Source of the DNA: Ilumatobacter sp963746265
GTDB taxonomy: Bacteria; Actinomycetota; Acidimicrobiia; Acidimicrobiales; Ilumatobacteraceae
Length of the DNA: 64,000 nt
NCBI GenBank assembly: GCA_963746265.1
Contig: CAVVAM010000014.1
Location: 124,001 to 188,000 of the forward strand
Direction: 5' to 3'
Translations under genes and position numbers: made by a program
Part shown: piece by piece, positions 8,461 through 17,750 of the stretch
How positions within the stretch are numbered: the first letter of the stretch is position 1
Layout of the letters: every line of letters begins with the position of its first letter
The notes under the pieces: model-generated
Told to the model about the DNA's origin: nothing
What the model saw: only the letters and a program-made list of their open reading frames with translations
Databases searched by the model: none

Positions 8461-9147
8461 GTGGCTCGTCCGATCCAGATCGCCCCGTCCGTCCTCCCAG
8501 CCGACTTCGCCCGCCTCGGCGAGGAGGTCGCTGCCCTCGAGGCGGCCGGTGTCGACCTCATCCAGTGGGACGTCATGGACGGGCAGTTCGTGCCCAACCT
8601 GACGTTCGGCCCCGACGTCATCGGGTCGGCGCGACCGCACTGCACGGTGCCGTTCGAGGCACACCTGATGGTCTACACGCCCGACGTGATGGCTCGGCAG
8701 TACGTCGACGCCGGTTGCTCGCGGCTGATCGTGCACGCGGAGGCATGTACGCATCTGCATCGCACGATCGAGAACATCAACTCGATGGGGGCCCGCGGCG
8801 CGGTGGCGCTCAATCCGGCGACACCAGCCTCCGCGATCGAGCACGTCCTCGACCTGGTCGACCTCGTGCTCGTGATGACGGTCAACCCGGGTTTCGGCGG
8901 GCAGGCGTACATCCGCACGATGGAGCCGAAGATCGCCGAGATCCGATCGATGATCGACGCCGCCGGCCTGTCCGACGAGATCGATCTGGAGGTCGACGGA
9001 GGTATCGGCCCGACGACGATCCAGGGCGCCGCATCGGCGGGCGCCAACGTCCTGATCGCGGGCAGCGCGCTCTATCGCGACCCCGAGGGCCTCGAGCACG
9101 CCGTGAACGAACTGCGAACCCTCGCCGAAGCAGCGGCCGCCGACTGA
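8461..9147 (+). CDS. rpe: ribulose-phosphate 3-epimerase
   Basis: 228 residues, GTG start at 8461. Interconverts ribulose 5-phosphate and xylulose 5-phosphate in the pentose phosphate pathway or Calvin cycle. All family blocks are present in a (beta/alpha)8 barrel: IAPSVLPADFARLGEE at the N-terminus, QWDVMDGQFVPN with the catalytic Asp, FEAHLMV (metal His), MTVNPGFGGQ, LEVDGGI with the second Asp, and AGSALYR at the phosphate site. Length is typical (about 220-230). No clear ribosome binding site precedes the GTG. It stands alone; the next gene starts ~290 bases downstream. Confidence 0.95.
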   Translation: MARPIQIAPSVLPADFARLGEEVAALEAAGVDLIQWDVMDGQFVPNLTFGPDVIGSARPHCTVPFEAHLMVYTPDVMARQYVDAGCSRLIVHAEACTHLHRTIENINSMGARGAVALNPATPASAIEHVLDLVDLVLVMTVNPGFGGQAYIRTMEPKIAEIRSMIDAAGLSDEIDLEVDGGIGPTTIQGAASAGANVLIAGSALYRDPEGLEHAVNELRTLAEAAAAD

Positions 9148-9438
9148 CCCCGGCGTCAGTCACGGTCGATCGCGCCGACGACAGACGCCGCGAACTGCAG
9201 CGCCGCGGATTCCTGCGAGCTGTGACGTTCGGCGGTTGCGGACGTCCGGCGTGGGATCGACACTGGAGGTACTCCGAACGATCGCCGAGGCTGGCCGTGA
9301 CATCAACCGAGGGTCCCGACCAGAACGTTCCCGGATGGCGCGCAGTTTCGGCAGGGCGCGCCGAGATGCCCGCCGGGTCGGCAGGGCCGACGGCCGGAGA
9401 TCTACGAACGAACGTACGCTCAGGAATGGCATTCTGAC

Positions 9439-10155
9439 GTGTGCTTCTCGGCTGAAGCGGATCTGGTGGCCGGCCTCGTCGTCATCGGTTTGGGAGTCGA
9501 CGCAACGCGACACACCTCCCAGCGCAGCGAACTGCCCGTCGCAGCGCTGCCGCTGCTGCTCGGAGCTCATCAGCTCGTCGAAGCTCTGGTGTGGCTGGGG
9601 CTCGAGAGCAGAGTTCCGGAGGTGGCCTACCGGTCGGCGACGTGGGCCTACCTGTTGATCGCGTGCGTCGTGCTTCCGGTCTACGTCCCGGTCGCACTGT
9701 TCATGTTCGACCCGGCACCCCGACGCCGGTGGTTGCTCGGATTCCTCGCCGTCGGTGGTGCCGTTTCGCTCTTGCTGCTCCGCGACGTCGTGAGCGGACC
9801 GGTGGTCGCTCGGATCGAGGGACGCCACATCGAGTACGGGATCGGCGTGTGGCAGCTGGGCATCGTCGTGGGTCTGTACGTGATGGCGACCTGCGGCCCC
9901 CTGCTGGTTGCCCGGGCCCGACAGGTCCGGTGGTTCGGAGCCGCCAACGTCGTGGTCGCCGGGTTCCTGGCCTGGCTCGACAACAGTGCGTTCGTGTCGC
10001 TCTGGTGTGTCTGGGCAGCCATCGGCAGCATTTCGATCGCTGTGCACCTTCGAGGTTCACGCCCGAATGGAGTCGGTGACTCGGGGCCTCACGGTCGATG
10101 GCTCGAGGCGAGCTCGCCACGATTCGTCATGTCGGCCCGCAAGCGGTCGAAGTGA
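9439..10155 (+). CDS. DUF6629-type integral membrane protein
   Basis: 238 residues, GTG start. The N-terminus MCFSAEADL is the hallmark of the DUF6629 family. About six to seven hydrophobic segments follow (for example LVAGLVVIGLGV, LLIACVVLPVYVPVALF, WLLGFLAVGGAVSLLLL, VWQLGIVVGLYVMA, VVVAGFLAWL). Polar residues inside the membrane region (AHQLVEALVWLGLES) are typical of the family and may bind something, but no function is known. The last 35 residues are a hydrophilic tail. A 291-base gap separates it from rpe, with no feature recognised in it. Confidence 0.8.
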   Translation: MCFSAEADLVAGLVVIGLGVDATRHTSQRSELPVAALPLLLGAHQLVEALVWLGLESRVPEVAYRSATWAYLLIACVVLPVYVPVALFMFDPAPRRRWLLGFLAVGGAVSLLLLRDVVSGPVVARIEGRHIEYGIGVWQLGIVVGLYVMATCGPLLVARARQVRWFGAANVVVAGFLAWLDNSAFVSLWCVWAAIGSISIAVHLRGSRPNGVGDSGPHGRWLEASSPRFVMSARKRSK

Positions 10156-10276
10156 GCCTCGACCAGAAGTCGGGCCATCGGCCGTGCATCTCGCCATCGT
10201 CGCTCTGCACCGGGAGGATCCGCGGCCCGGATGATGTGACCTGGGGCCCTGTCCGTGGCACCGGTGGGGTCACACC

Positions 10277-12412
10277 ATGGTTGCTGTGCGTCGACCTCGC
10301 GTGAGCAGTTCTGCAGCCAAGTCGTCCGAAGCGGATCCGTGGACGCTCGCGTTCGAAGTGACGAGGGCGAATCGACGGGCCGTGGAGAGTCTGACGGCGC
10401 TGAGCGACGGTCGTTTCGGGACTCGCGGGCTGATCTCGCGCCATGTCGACCGTGCTCGACCCAGCATGGTCGCGGCAGGGATCTTCGACAGCGATGCCGT
10501 GCCGGCGCTCCTCCCGGGAGCCCGGTGGACCGCGTTCACCCTCCACAACGGTGCGGCGTTCAGCACCGAAGCCCGACTCGACCTTCGCCGCGGTGTCTTG
10601 ACAACTCGGAACGTCGGTGGCGGCGGCACCGTGCACATCTGCGAGTTCGCTTCGATCACCCGACCGGGAGTGCACGTGATTCGAGCCGACGGCCCGGTGG
10701 ACGTCGTCACGCGTGGGCCGGCATTGCACCGGCCGAGGGTCCCACCGGCCGTGAAGGTCGGCGAAACGCAGGGGCCACCACACGCCGTCACGGTCGAGAG
10801 TGCGCGTGGCGTGATCGCCACGGCAGCAGAGCAGACCGTCACCGACATCGACGAGATGCGTACGGTCACTCGTCTCGCCGCATCGGTGGCAGTTCCACGG
10901 ACCGGGGCAGACGAACGCACGAGAGCCGAGGTCGAAGACGCCGGCCACCGTCTGCTGGCCGAGGTCGTACCGATCGGCTTCGAGGCGCTGCTCGCCGAAC
11001 ACGAATCCTCGTGGAGACGCGTGTGGGACGACATCGCGATCGACATCCCCGACGACAGCGACCTGCAGCTGGCGCTTCGGTTGGCTCAGTTCCATCTCAT
11101 CGCGTCGTCGGACTGCGGGCCCGAATCAGCGATCGGCGCGCGCGGGATGACCGGGCCCGCCTACCGCGGTCACGTCTTCTGGGACGCCGACGTCTTCGTG
11201 GTTCCCGCCCTGGCTGCGATGTCTCCCGTGCGGGCTCGGGCTGCGCTTCGATATCGATGGAATCGTCTCGATGCTGCCCGGACGCGGGCCGCATCGGAAG
11301 GACGGCAGGGCGCGCGCTTTCCCTGGGAGTCCGCGGACAGCGGCGAGGAGGTCACACCCACGGAGGGCCGGGATCTGCACGGCAACACCGTGCCGATCCG
11401 GACCGGTCAGATGGAAGAACACATCGTCGCCGACGTCGCCTGGGCGGCGGTGAACTACGTGGATTGGACCGGGGATGAGACATTCATGGTCGACATCGGT
11501 GCCGACCTGCTCCTCGAGACCGCCCGGTATTGGGAGTCGAGGGTGGAGGTGAGTGCCGACGGCAGCGGTCACATCCGTCACGTCATCGGACCTGACGAGT
11601 ACCACGAGGATGTCGATGACAACGCGTTCACGAATGCGATGGCGCGCTGGAACCTGACGACGGCAGCCGACGTGTGTGAGCGACTCGACCGTGGAGCGCC
11701 CTCGGAGTGGAGCGCGTGGCGCACGACCGGTGACTCACTGGTCGACGGATTCGATCCGGATCGCGGTGTGCACGAACAGTTCGCCGGCTACTTCGACCTG
11801 GAACCGGTGCCCGCAGCGAGTCTCGGCGAACCACCCGTGCCCGCCGATGCGTTGCTCGGACGCCAACGGATCGCACAGGTCCAGATCATCAAGCAGAGCG
11901 ATGTCGCGATGCTGCACCATCTGATTCCCGACGCGCAGCAACACGGTTCGCTCGCCGCGGACCTCGACTACTACCTGCCCCGAACAGCGCACGGGAGCTC
12001 GCTGTCTCCTGCGATCACCGCGTCGTTGTCGGCTCGAGTCGGGGACCTGCCCGAGGCGATCCGCTGGTTCGAGATGGCGGCGCGCTTCGATCTCGACAAC
12101 CTCAGCGGGACGACGGCCGGAGGTGTGCACCTGGCCACCATGGGCGGGCTGTGGCAGGCGTTCACCCAGGGATTCCTCGGTGTCCGCCCGACCGCTGACG
12201 GACTGCTCGTGGATCCCAGGGTCCCAGCGCAGTGGGGCACCGTGACACACCGGTTCTTCTACCGATCCGTACCGGTGCGCCTCGACGCCTCCACCGACAT
12301 GTTCGCGCTGACGTGCCCGACCGCGATCGAGATCATCAGCCCGACGGGGGAGCGCCACCACGGCCGACGGCTGGCTGCCGCCTGGAGCGATCGAGGATGG
12401 AGCGTTCGATGA
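10277..12412 (+). CDS. glycoside hydrolase family 65 (inverting disaccharide phosphorylase-type)
   Basis: 711 residues, ATG after a GGTGGGG stretch. The C-terminal (alpha/alpha)6 barrel holds the GH65 catalytic block IGPDEYHEDVDDNAFTN (about residue 436-452), whose Glu acts as general acid. It also has the substrate block KQSDVAML and the phosphate-binding loop HGSSLSPA (about 571-578). That loop favours phosphorolysis (maltose, trehalose, kojibiose or similar disaccharide to beta-glucose 1-phosphate) over hydrolysis. The exact disaccharide is not readable. The protein is somewhat shorter than the usual 750-790. Its stop codon overlaps the start of the universal stress gene by 4 bases. No beta-phosphoglucomutase, the usual partner, is nearby. 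Confidence 0.87.
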   Translation: MVAVRRPRVSSSAAKSSEADPWTLAFEVTRANRRAVESLTALSDGRFGTRGLISRHVDRARPSMVAAGIFDSDAVPALLPGARWTAFTLHNGAAFSTEARLDLRRGVLTTRNVGGGGTVHICEFASITRPGVHVIRADGPVDVVTRGPALHRPRVPPAVKVGETQGPPHAVTVESARGVIATAAEQTVTDIDEMRTVTRLAASVAVPRTGADERTRAEVEDAGHRLLAEVVPIGFEALLAEHESSWRRVWDDIAIDIPDDSDLQLALRLAQFHLIASSDCGPESAIGARGMTGPAYRGHVFWDADVFVVPALAAMSPVRARAALRYRWNRLDAARTRAASEGRQGARFPWESADSGEEVTPTEGRDLHGNTVPIRTGQMEEHIVADVAWAAVNYVDWTGDETFMVDIGADLLLETARYWESRVEVSADGSGHIRHVIGPDEYHEDVDDNAFTNAMARWNLTTAADVCERLDRGAPSEWSAWRTTGDSLVDGFDPDRGVHEQFAGYFDLEPVPAASLGEPPVPADALLGRQRIAQVQIIKQSDVAMLHHLIPDAQQHGSLAADLDYYLPRTAHGSSLSPAITASLSARVGDLPEAIRWFEMAARFDLDNLSGTTAGGVHLATMGGLWQAFTQGFLGVRPTADGLLVDPRVPAQWGTVTHRFFYRSVPVRLDASTDMFALTCPTAIEIISPTGERHHGRRLAAAWSDRGWSVR

Positions 12413-13179
12413 CCCGGATCATTGCCTGCGTGGACCACTCACCGTGCGACGCAGCAGTGCTGCGCACCGCCGAGACGCTCGCAACACTGATGCGCGCAAC
12501 CGTCGATGCCGTGAGCGTCAACCGCCCCGGGAACGCCCGACCGCCCCACACACCGGCGCCCTCCCGGGAGCTCGTCGGCGACCCCACAGACGTGCTGCTC
12601 GAGGAGCTCCGATCCGACGATGTCGTGCTGGGGGTCATCGGCTCACGATCAGTGCACGCCAAACGGGGTTTCGCGGGGCACGTGGCCAGGGCGCTGCTGG
12701 CTTCCGCGCCCGTGCCGCTCGCAATCGTCGCCCCCGGGGGCGAGGCGATACCCGCCGACGCTCCGCGGATACTGGTACCGCTCGACGGAACCGAGTCGAC
12801 GACCGAAGCCGTGGCACCGCTTGCACGAGAGCTCGCGTCTGCGGGCGCAGCCGTCGTGTTCCTGCACGTGTTCGACAGCGACTCCCTCCCACCATTCGTC
12901 AACTCGGCCGCCGATTTCGAGATCCTGGCCGAGGAATTCATCGATCGGCACGTACCGGGCGGGTCCGCGTCGTGCGAGCTCCGCCTCGGAGAGCCCGGTC
13001 ATCACATCGGCGACGTCGCCGATGCCGAGAACGCCGACGCCATCGTGCTTGCCTGGCGACAAGACCTCTCACCGGGACGAGCCGAGGTGATTCGACATCT
13101 CGTTCGGATGACTCGGCGGCCGTTGATCGTCGTCCCGATCCCGAACACGGGCACGGATCCGCGCGAGTCGAATGACTGA
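12409..13179 (+). CDS. universal stress protein family (tandem UspA domains)
   Basis: 256 residues from the ATG at 12409. This start overlaps the GH65 stop (ATGA) and has GGAG 6 bases ahead; an earlier in-frame ATG at 12397 is less well placed. Two UspA-like halves are visible: MTRIIACVDHSPCDAAVLRTA at the start and APRILVPLDGTESTTEAV near residue 120. The first half is shortened and ends in VPLAIVAPGG. The second ends in TRRPLIVVPIP and lacks a perfect ATP-binding G-x2-G-x9-G-S/T. Universal stress proteins bind nucleotides and modulate stress survival. Coupling to a disaccharide phosphorylase suggests a role tied to storage-sugar use, which is inference. Confidence 0.83.
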   Translation: MTRIIACVDHSPCDAAVLRTAETLATLMRATVDAVSVNRPGNARPPHTPAPSRELVGDPTDVLLEELRSDDVVLGVIGSRSVHAKRGFAGHVARALLASAPVPLAIVAPGGEAIPADAPRILVPLDGTESTTEAVAPLARELASAGAAVVFLHVFDSDSLPPFVNSAADFEILAEEFIDRHVPGGSASCELRLGEPGHHIGDVADAENADAIVLAWRQDLSPGRAEVIRHLVRMTRRPLIVVPIPNTGTDPRESND

Positions 13180-13194
13180 GTGGACACCCGGCGT

Positions 13195-15330
13195 CTACGT
13201 TCGTCGGGCCGGCGCATCGATGTCCAGGGTGATGTGGTCGCCGAGGCCGGCGACGGTCACGTCTCCGTCGGTGACGGCGATGTCGAGGCGGTCGTCGCCG
13301 AGCGGCACATTGCTCAGCCGAAGCCGGGTGGTGCCGGGCGGCAGGCGAGGTCTGACCCGGAGCGTCCCGGCCAGCATGTCGGGATCGAGCCCGAGCATGG
13401 CTCGTACCAGCAGCAGCGGCGCTGCCGCGGCCCAGGCCTGCGGAGAACACGACGCCGGATAGGGCACGGGCGACGTCAGGTCGTCCCGGTCGAACCCGGC
13501 GAAGAGCTCGGGCAGTCGGCCGTCGCTCCATCCGGATGCCGCGAGCAGGCCGTTGGAGATGAGATGTGCCTCGCGATCCAATCCGTAGCGGGCGAGGCCG
13601 GCAACTGCGAGCGCTGTGTCGTGTGGCCACACCGATCCGCAGTGGTACGACAGCGGGTTGTAGCCGGCTGCGTCGGACGACAGGGTGCGCACGCCCCAAC
13701 CGGTGAACATCGACGGACCCGCGAGCTGGTCGGCGACGCGTTGCGCCCGGTCGTCGCGCACGATTCCCGTCCAGAGGAGATGACCGATGTTCGACGTCAG
13801 CGAGCGGATGGTCTGCTTGTCACCGTCGAGACCGATGGCGTACCAGCCGAGGTCATCGAGCCAGAACCGTTCGTCGAACAGGATCTTGAGTCGTTCCGCG
13901 CGGGCCTCCCATGCGCTCACGACCGACTCGGGTTCGCCGACGGCGCGGGCAAGGTCGGCTCGGCCGCGCAAGGCGGCATAGACGTACCCCTGCACCTCGC
14001 ACAGGGCGATCGGCCCAGTGGCCACCGACCCGTCCGCGTGGCGGATGCCGTCCCACGAGTCCTTCCAACCCTGGTTCTCCAATCCGCTCGGGTCGCTCCG
14101 CAAGTACTCGACGAAACCGTCGCCGTCCCGATCACCGAAGTCGACGATCCACTCGAGGGCCCGATCGACGGCCGGCAGCAACTCGGCGACCTTCGGGTTG
14201 AACCCGGTCCATCGGGCGAGTTCGGCCACGAGCATGACGAACAACGGCGTTGCGTCCACCGTGCCGAAGTAGGTGTTCGAACCGCCGAGCAATCGTGCAC
14301 TCGAGTTGTCGAATCTGACCTCGTGCAGGATCCGACCCGGCTGCTCCTCCGTCGCGGCGTCGACCTGCTTCCCTTGGGCCGCTGCCAGTTCCTGCAGTAC
14401 ACCGAACGCCAACTGCTGGTCGAGCGGCAAGGCCATCCAACTGGCAAGCAGCGAGTCCCGCCCGAACAGCGTCATGAACCACGGCGCTCCCGCGGCGACG
14501 ACGACCCGATCGGGATGGACGGGGTCGAAGATACGGAGCGCTCCGAGGTCCTCGGACGCGCGTTGTACGGCCTGCAACAGGTCGGCGTTGTTGGACTCGA
14601 CTGCGGTCACGTTGGCCCGCCAGTCCCTGAGGCGGCTGACCGGTATGGCCTCGTGCACGGGTTGGTCACATCCGTAGCTCGGTTCGATCGGTGTCCCGTC
14701 GACGGCCACTCCGACGAGGAGGCAATTGGTCCAGCTCCCACCCGGCGCAAGCGTGAACTCCCAGGTCAGCGTGGCGCCCTGGACGGTGTCGGGGTGGGTC
14801 GAGCAACTGACCAGCGTCGCGTCCACGGTGCTCCCGACCGGAGCGACGATGTGCAGCCCGTTGGCGAGTCGCTCCGAGTCCGAACGATCCGTCACGGACC
14901 GACCGCTCTTCACATCGAAGAGACTGCCGAAGTCCGAAGCCACCGCGAGCCGGACGACGATCTTCGTCGTTTCGCGGCCGTAGTAGCGGACGTCGAGATC
15001 CTCGCGCATGCCGCGACCCACATGTCGCCGCTGCACCACGGTGATGGGCACGTCCGCCAGATTCGAGTCGGGAACACGCCCGACGAACGTCGACGAGAAC
15101 GGACCGTTGGGAGTGACCGACAGAGGTTGAACACCCACGTCGTTCACCGTGAGCTGCCAGCGCGACAACACCCGCGTGTCGTACATGAAGAGTCCCTGCG
15201 CTCCCGACCCGCGGATGTCACCGCTGCGGTCACAGACCATGAAGGTCGTGCCATCCACCAGCGTCACGGCGTCGCTGCCTCCGATCGACGCAGCGCTCTC
15301 GCCGTCGAAGGTCCATGGAGAATCGGTCAC
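13195..15330 (-). CDS. amylo-alpha-1,6-glucosidase-type glycogen debranching protein
   Basis: 711 residues from the GTG at 15330, which has AAGGA 6 bases ahead. An N-terminal GDE_N_bis-type beta domain (about 15-235: TFMVCDRSGDI, GLFMYDTRVLSRW) is followed by an (alpha/alpha)6 domain. That domain carries the markers GAPWFMTLFGRDSLL (about 280-294), EVQGYVYAA, and YNPLSYHCGSVWPHD in the C-terminal third. Such proteins are annotated as debranching enzymes cleaving alpha-1,6 glucosyl links, though many members are uncharacterised and may act on other glucosides. It ends 15 bases from the convergent universal stress gene. It starts 114 bases from a divergent zinc-ribbon gene, in an island with GH65 and GT4 genes. 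Confidence 0.88.
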   Translation of the reverse strand: MTDSPWTFDGESAASIGGSDAVTLVDGTTFMVCDRSGDIRGSGAQGLFMYDTRVLSRWQLTVNDVGVQPLSVTPNGPFSSTFVGRVPDSNLADVPITVVQRRHVGRGMREDLDVRYYGRETTKIVVRLAVASDFGSLFDVKSGRSVTDRSDSERLANGLHIVAPVGSTVDATLVSCSTHPDTVQGATLTWEFTLAPGGSWTNCLLVGVAVDGTPIEPSYGCDQPVHEAIPVSRLRDWRANVTAVESNNADLLQAVQRASEDLGALRIFDPVHPDRVVVAAGAPWFMTLFGRDSLLASWMALPLDQQLAFGVLQELAAAQGKQVDAATEEQPGRILHEVRFDNSSARLLGGSNTYFGTVDATPLFVMLVAELARWTGFNPKVAELLPAVDRALEWIVDFGDRDGDGFVEYLRSDPSGLENQGWKDSWDGIRHADGSVATGPIALCEVQGYVYAALRGRADLARAVGEPESVVSAWEARAERLKILFDERFWLDDLGWYAIGLDGDKQTIRSLTSNIGHLLWTGIVRDDRAQRVADQLAGPSMFTGWGVRTLSSDAAGYNPLSYHCGSVWPHDTALAVAGLARYGLDREAHLISNGLLAASGWSDGRLPELFAGFDRDDLTSPVPYPASCSPQAWAAAAPLLLVRAMLGLDPDMLAGTLRVRPRLPPGTTRLRLSNVPLGDDRLDIAVTDGDVTVAGLGDHITLDIDAPARRT

Positions 15331-15444
15331 GCTCGTCCTTCCGCTGCACCGCACCCGACAGCTACGACGCTACGCCCTGGGTCGACGAATTTCTGAGGCC
15401 GAACGGCTCTACTGTCGCTCGTCCCCGCTGGCAACGCTGGAACC

Positions 15445-15738
15445 ATGAACCTCGGGATCGACACCACAGGCGCCACCATGTCGCCCCTCGATCGGTTCGG
15501 CTCCATCCAGGCCTGCCCCGGATGCGGGCACCACGAGTTCCTCATCGGTGAAGACGGCGAAGCCGTCGTGTTCGTCTGTCAGGGGTGCCGGAAGGGCTGG
15601 CGCTCCGAGCTCGGCTACGTGTGGCCGGTCGACCGATCGTGCACGTCATCTGACTGGGTCGTCGGCGATCGTTCCGCCGTGGATGTCGGCGCGACGGGTG
15701 GGCCGGCGTCACGCCTCTCCATCACCGAGGACCAGTAG
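15445..15738 (+). CDS. small zinc-ribbon protein
   Basis: 97 residues. Two Cys pairs (ACPGCGHHEF at about 23-26 and FVCQGCRKGW about 20 residues later) form a likely zinc ribbon; the rest is hydrophilic. A second possible start is the ATG at 15478. It lies between the debranching gene (divergent) and the GT4 gene (same strand, 41 bases downstream). Function unknown; a similar small zinc-ribbon protein is encoded at 48296-48490. Confidence 0.62.
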   Translation: MNLGIDTTGATMSPLDRFGSIQACPGCGHHEFLIGEDGEAVVFVCQGCRKGWRSELGYVWPVDRSCTSSDWVVGDRSAVDVGATGGPASRLSITEDQ

Positions 15739-15779
15739 CCGCTCGCCGGTCGGCGTCGGCTCACGTCACCACGGATTCC

Positions 15780-16898
15780 ATGATGCCCTCCGATCATCCT
15801 CACCAACTCGACGTGACATCCACCGGGCCGTTGCGCATCGGCGTCATCGCGCCCCCCTGGGTTCCGGTGCCTCCTCCCGCCTACGGCGGTACCGAACTGG
15901 TGATCGACGGGCTCTGCACCGGTCTGGCCGCTGCCGGCCACGAAGTCACGCTGTTCACCACCGCCGACTCGACCTGCCCGGTTCCGAAGCGATGGTTGTT
16001 CGAGCACAGCGATCCGGACCGAATCGGCAACGCCGTGATCGAACTCCGCCATGCGGCCGCGGCCTACGACGAACTCGTGGGCCTCGACGTCATTCACGAC
16101 CACACCCTGGCCGGCCTCTTCATCAGTGAGCACTACCTCTATCAACCGGTGGTGACCACGATTCACGGACCCTTCGATGAGGATCTGGCCGACCTGTACC
16201 ACCGCGTGGACCGTCGCATCCCGATCGTCGCGATCTCCTACGACCAGGCATCCCGCGCACCCGAGCGACTCTCGATCGCAGATGTCATCCACCACGGCAT
16301 CGACACCGCCAACTACCCGTTCGGGGCGGTCGCAGAGGGCGCCCACCTGCTGTTTCTGGGCCGAATGTCACCGGCCAAAGGCGTCGAAACGGCCATCACC
16401 GCGGCACGCCGCAGCGCCCTACCGCTCAAGATCGCGGCCAAGATGCGTGAGCCACTCGAGTTCCGTTACTTCGAGTCGTGCATCGAACCGCTCCTCGACG
16501 AGGACGTCGAGTACGTCGGCGAGGTCGGATTCGACGACAAGGTGAGGCTCTTGTCCACGGCACGAGCTCTGATCAACCCGATCGAGTGGCCCGAGCCGTT
16601 CGGGCTCGTGATGATCGAGGCCCTCGCTTGCGGAACCCCCGTCGTCGGCTACGGCAGCGGTGCGGCACCGGAGATCGTCGATCACGGCGTGACGGGGTTC
16701 TTGACGTCGGACGTGGATGGGTTGGTCGACGGGCTGCAGTCGATCGACTCGATCGACCGACGGCGTTGCCGCGAGGTCGTCGAGCGCCGGTTCTCCATCG
16801 AGCGGATGGCCGACCAGTACGTCGATGTGTACCGTCTCGCGATCGACCACGGATCCACCGACGAGGGGCTGCCGACGTGGACGATGATGGCCGGTTGA
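15780..16898 (+). CDS. family 4 glycosyltransferase (GT-B fold)
   Basis: 372 residues. The N-terminal Rossmann half begins RIGVIAPPWVPVPPPAYGGTE, split across the Gly-rich acceptor loop. The C-terminal half has LLFLGRMSPAKGVE (donor phosphate loop) and the E-x7-E signature region PEPFGLVMIEALACGTPVVG. These retaining enzymes transfer a sugar from a nucleotide donor to glycans, lipids or small acceptors; donor and acceptor cannot be assigned. The PPPAYGGTE opening is common to GT4 proteins found next to debranching-type glucosidases, matching the neighbour here. The downstream DUF3040 gene overlaps its end. Confidence 0.88.
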   Translation: MMPSDHPHQLDVTSTGPLRIGVIAPPWVPVPPPAYGGTELVIDGLCTGLAAAGHEVTLFTTADSTCPVPKRWLFEHSDPDRIGNAVIELRHAAAAYDELVGLDVIHDHTLAGLFISEHYLYQPVVTTIHGPFDEDLADLYHRVDRRIPIVAISYDQASRAPERLSIADVIHHGIDTANYPFGAVAEGAHLLFLGRMSPAKGVETAITAARRSALPLKIAAKMREPLEFRYFESCIEPLLDEDVEYVGEVGFDDKVRLLSTARALINPIEWPEPFGLVMIEALACGTPVVGYGSGAAPEIVDHGVTGFLTSDVDGLVDGLQSIDSIDRRRCREVVERRFSIERMADQYVDVYRLAIDHGSTDEGLPTWTMMAG

Positions 16899-17227
16899 GC
16901 GGCCCGGAGTGGGAAGCGCTCGAGAAGATCGAGAGCGAACTGTGTCGCGACGCTCCGGAGCTGGCCGAGGCGTTCGATGTCCACACGACGCCCCCTCCAT
17001 TCGTCCGGCTCCGCCGCTGTTCGGACCGTCGGTGGGGGTGGGCCGCGACGCTGGTGGGACTGGCGACGATCGTCGTGGGCATACTGTTCGTCGCCGTCGT
17101 CGTCGCGTTCACCGGGTTCGTCCTCGTCACGTTCGGCCTCGAACTGGTGCTTCGCGACGTCAGCATCGTCGGTTTCCTCGGGAACGTGCTGCCCGCTGAG
17201 CGGAGGTCATCGGCGGACGGCTCGTGA
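16877..17227 (+). CDS. DUF3040 small membrane protein
   Basis: About 116 residues from GTG 16877, or 110 from TTG 16895, which overlaps the GT4 stop. The N-terminal LSGPEWEALEKIESELCRDAPELAEAF matches the DUF3040 pattern (LS-x2-E-x5-IE-x2-L-x3-DP-x-LA). Two hydrophobic segments follow (WAATLVGLATIVVGILFVAVVVAF and GFVLVTFGLELVL) with a short loop. DUF3040 proteins are small actinobacterial membrane proteins of unknown role. The overlap with the glycosyltransferase gene suggests co-translation. Confidence 0.72.
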   Translation: MDDDGRLSGPEWEALEKIESELCRDAPELAEAFDVHTTPPPFVRLRRCSDRRWGWAATLVGLATIVVGILFVAVVVAFTGFVLVTFGLELVLRDVSIVGFLGNVLPAERRSSADGS

Positions 17228-17319
17228 AACTCGGTCGCCAAGATGCAGCGCGGTGTCGCCCGTCACCCAGAACGAGGCTGCACGGTCGAGCCGAATGGGC
17301 GGGCGCAGGTGTCGAGCAC

Positions 17320-17750
17320 GCGCATCGAGCGACACCGGGACTCCTGGGCGCGCTCGTCGGATTCGGTGGGTTCGTCGGATGTGGCGGTGGCGAAGACCGC
17401 CTGGCGACGTTGCGCATCGATCCGATGGCCGTGTAGGCGCTCGCGTCCACGGTCGACACCCAGGCGACGGAGTTCGCCGGCGGGACATCCGGAGTGTCGT
17501 CGCCGTCGATGATCGGCCCCACGTTCACCGTCTCTGACGGAGGCACGGCGGACGCGATCGCCGAGATCGCCGAGATCGCCGATGCCGCCATCGAGGCGGG
17601 CTTGGACGTTGCACGATCGAGAGCCCAACGGGTTCGGCGGCATGACGGAGATCGACGGCATCGACGCGGTCGACACGGTTCGGGTCCTGCCTGATCGTCG
17701 GGGACGAGGACCATCGTGCCGTCGCCATCGGCGTGCAGCGACGTCAGAGG
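17320..17750 (+). pseudogene. decayed lipoprotein-like gene (stop plus frame changes)
   Basis: No intact gene exists here, but successive stretches on the plus strand look coding. First, a hydrophobic run with a lipobox-like end (LLGALVGFGGFVGC) is followed by GGGEDRLATLRIDPMAV and an in-frame TAG at 17434-17436. The same frame then continues with ALASTVDTQATEF through GGTADAIAEIAEIADAAIEAG to about 17608, with very high third-position GC. A second frame then gives NGFGGMTEIDGIDAVDTVR (about 17627-17683). A third gives GSCLIVGDEDHRAVAIGVQ (about 17686-17742). Read together they resemble one secreted protein gene broken by a stop and two frame changes. No family is recognised. Confidence 0.42.

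Noticed and set aside
13180..15396. 738-codon open frame on the plus strand across the debranching-type gene
   Set aside because: It is the antisense shadow of the minus-strand glucosidase: the minus frame has family motifs and a Shine-Dalgarno sequence, while the plus frame is Arg/Gly/Asp-rich with no domain.
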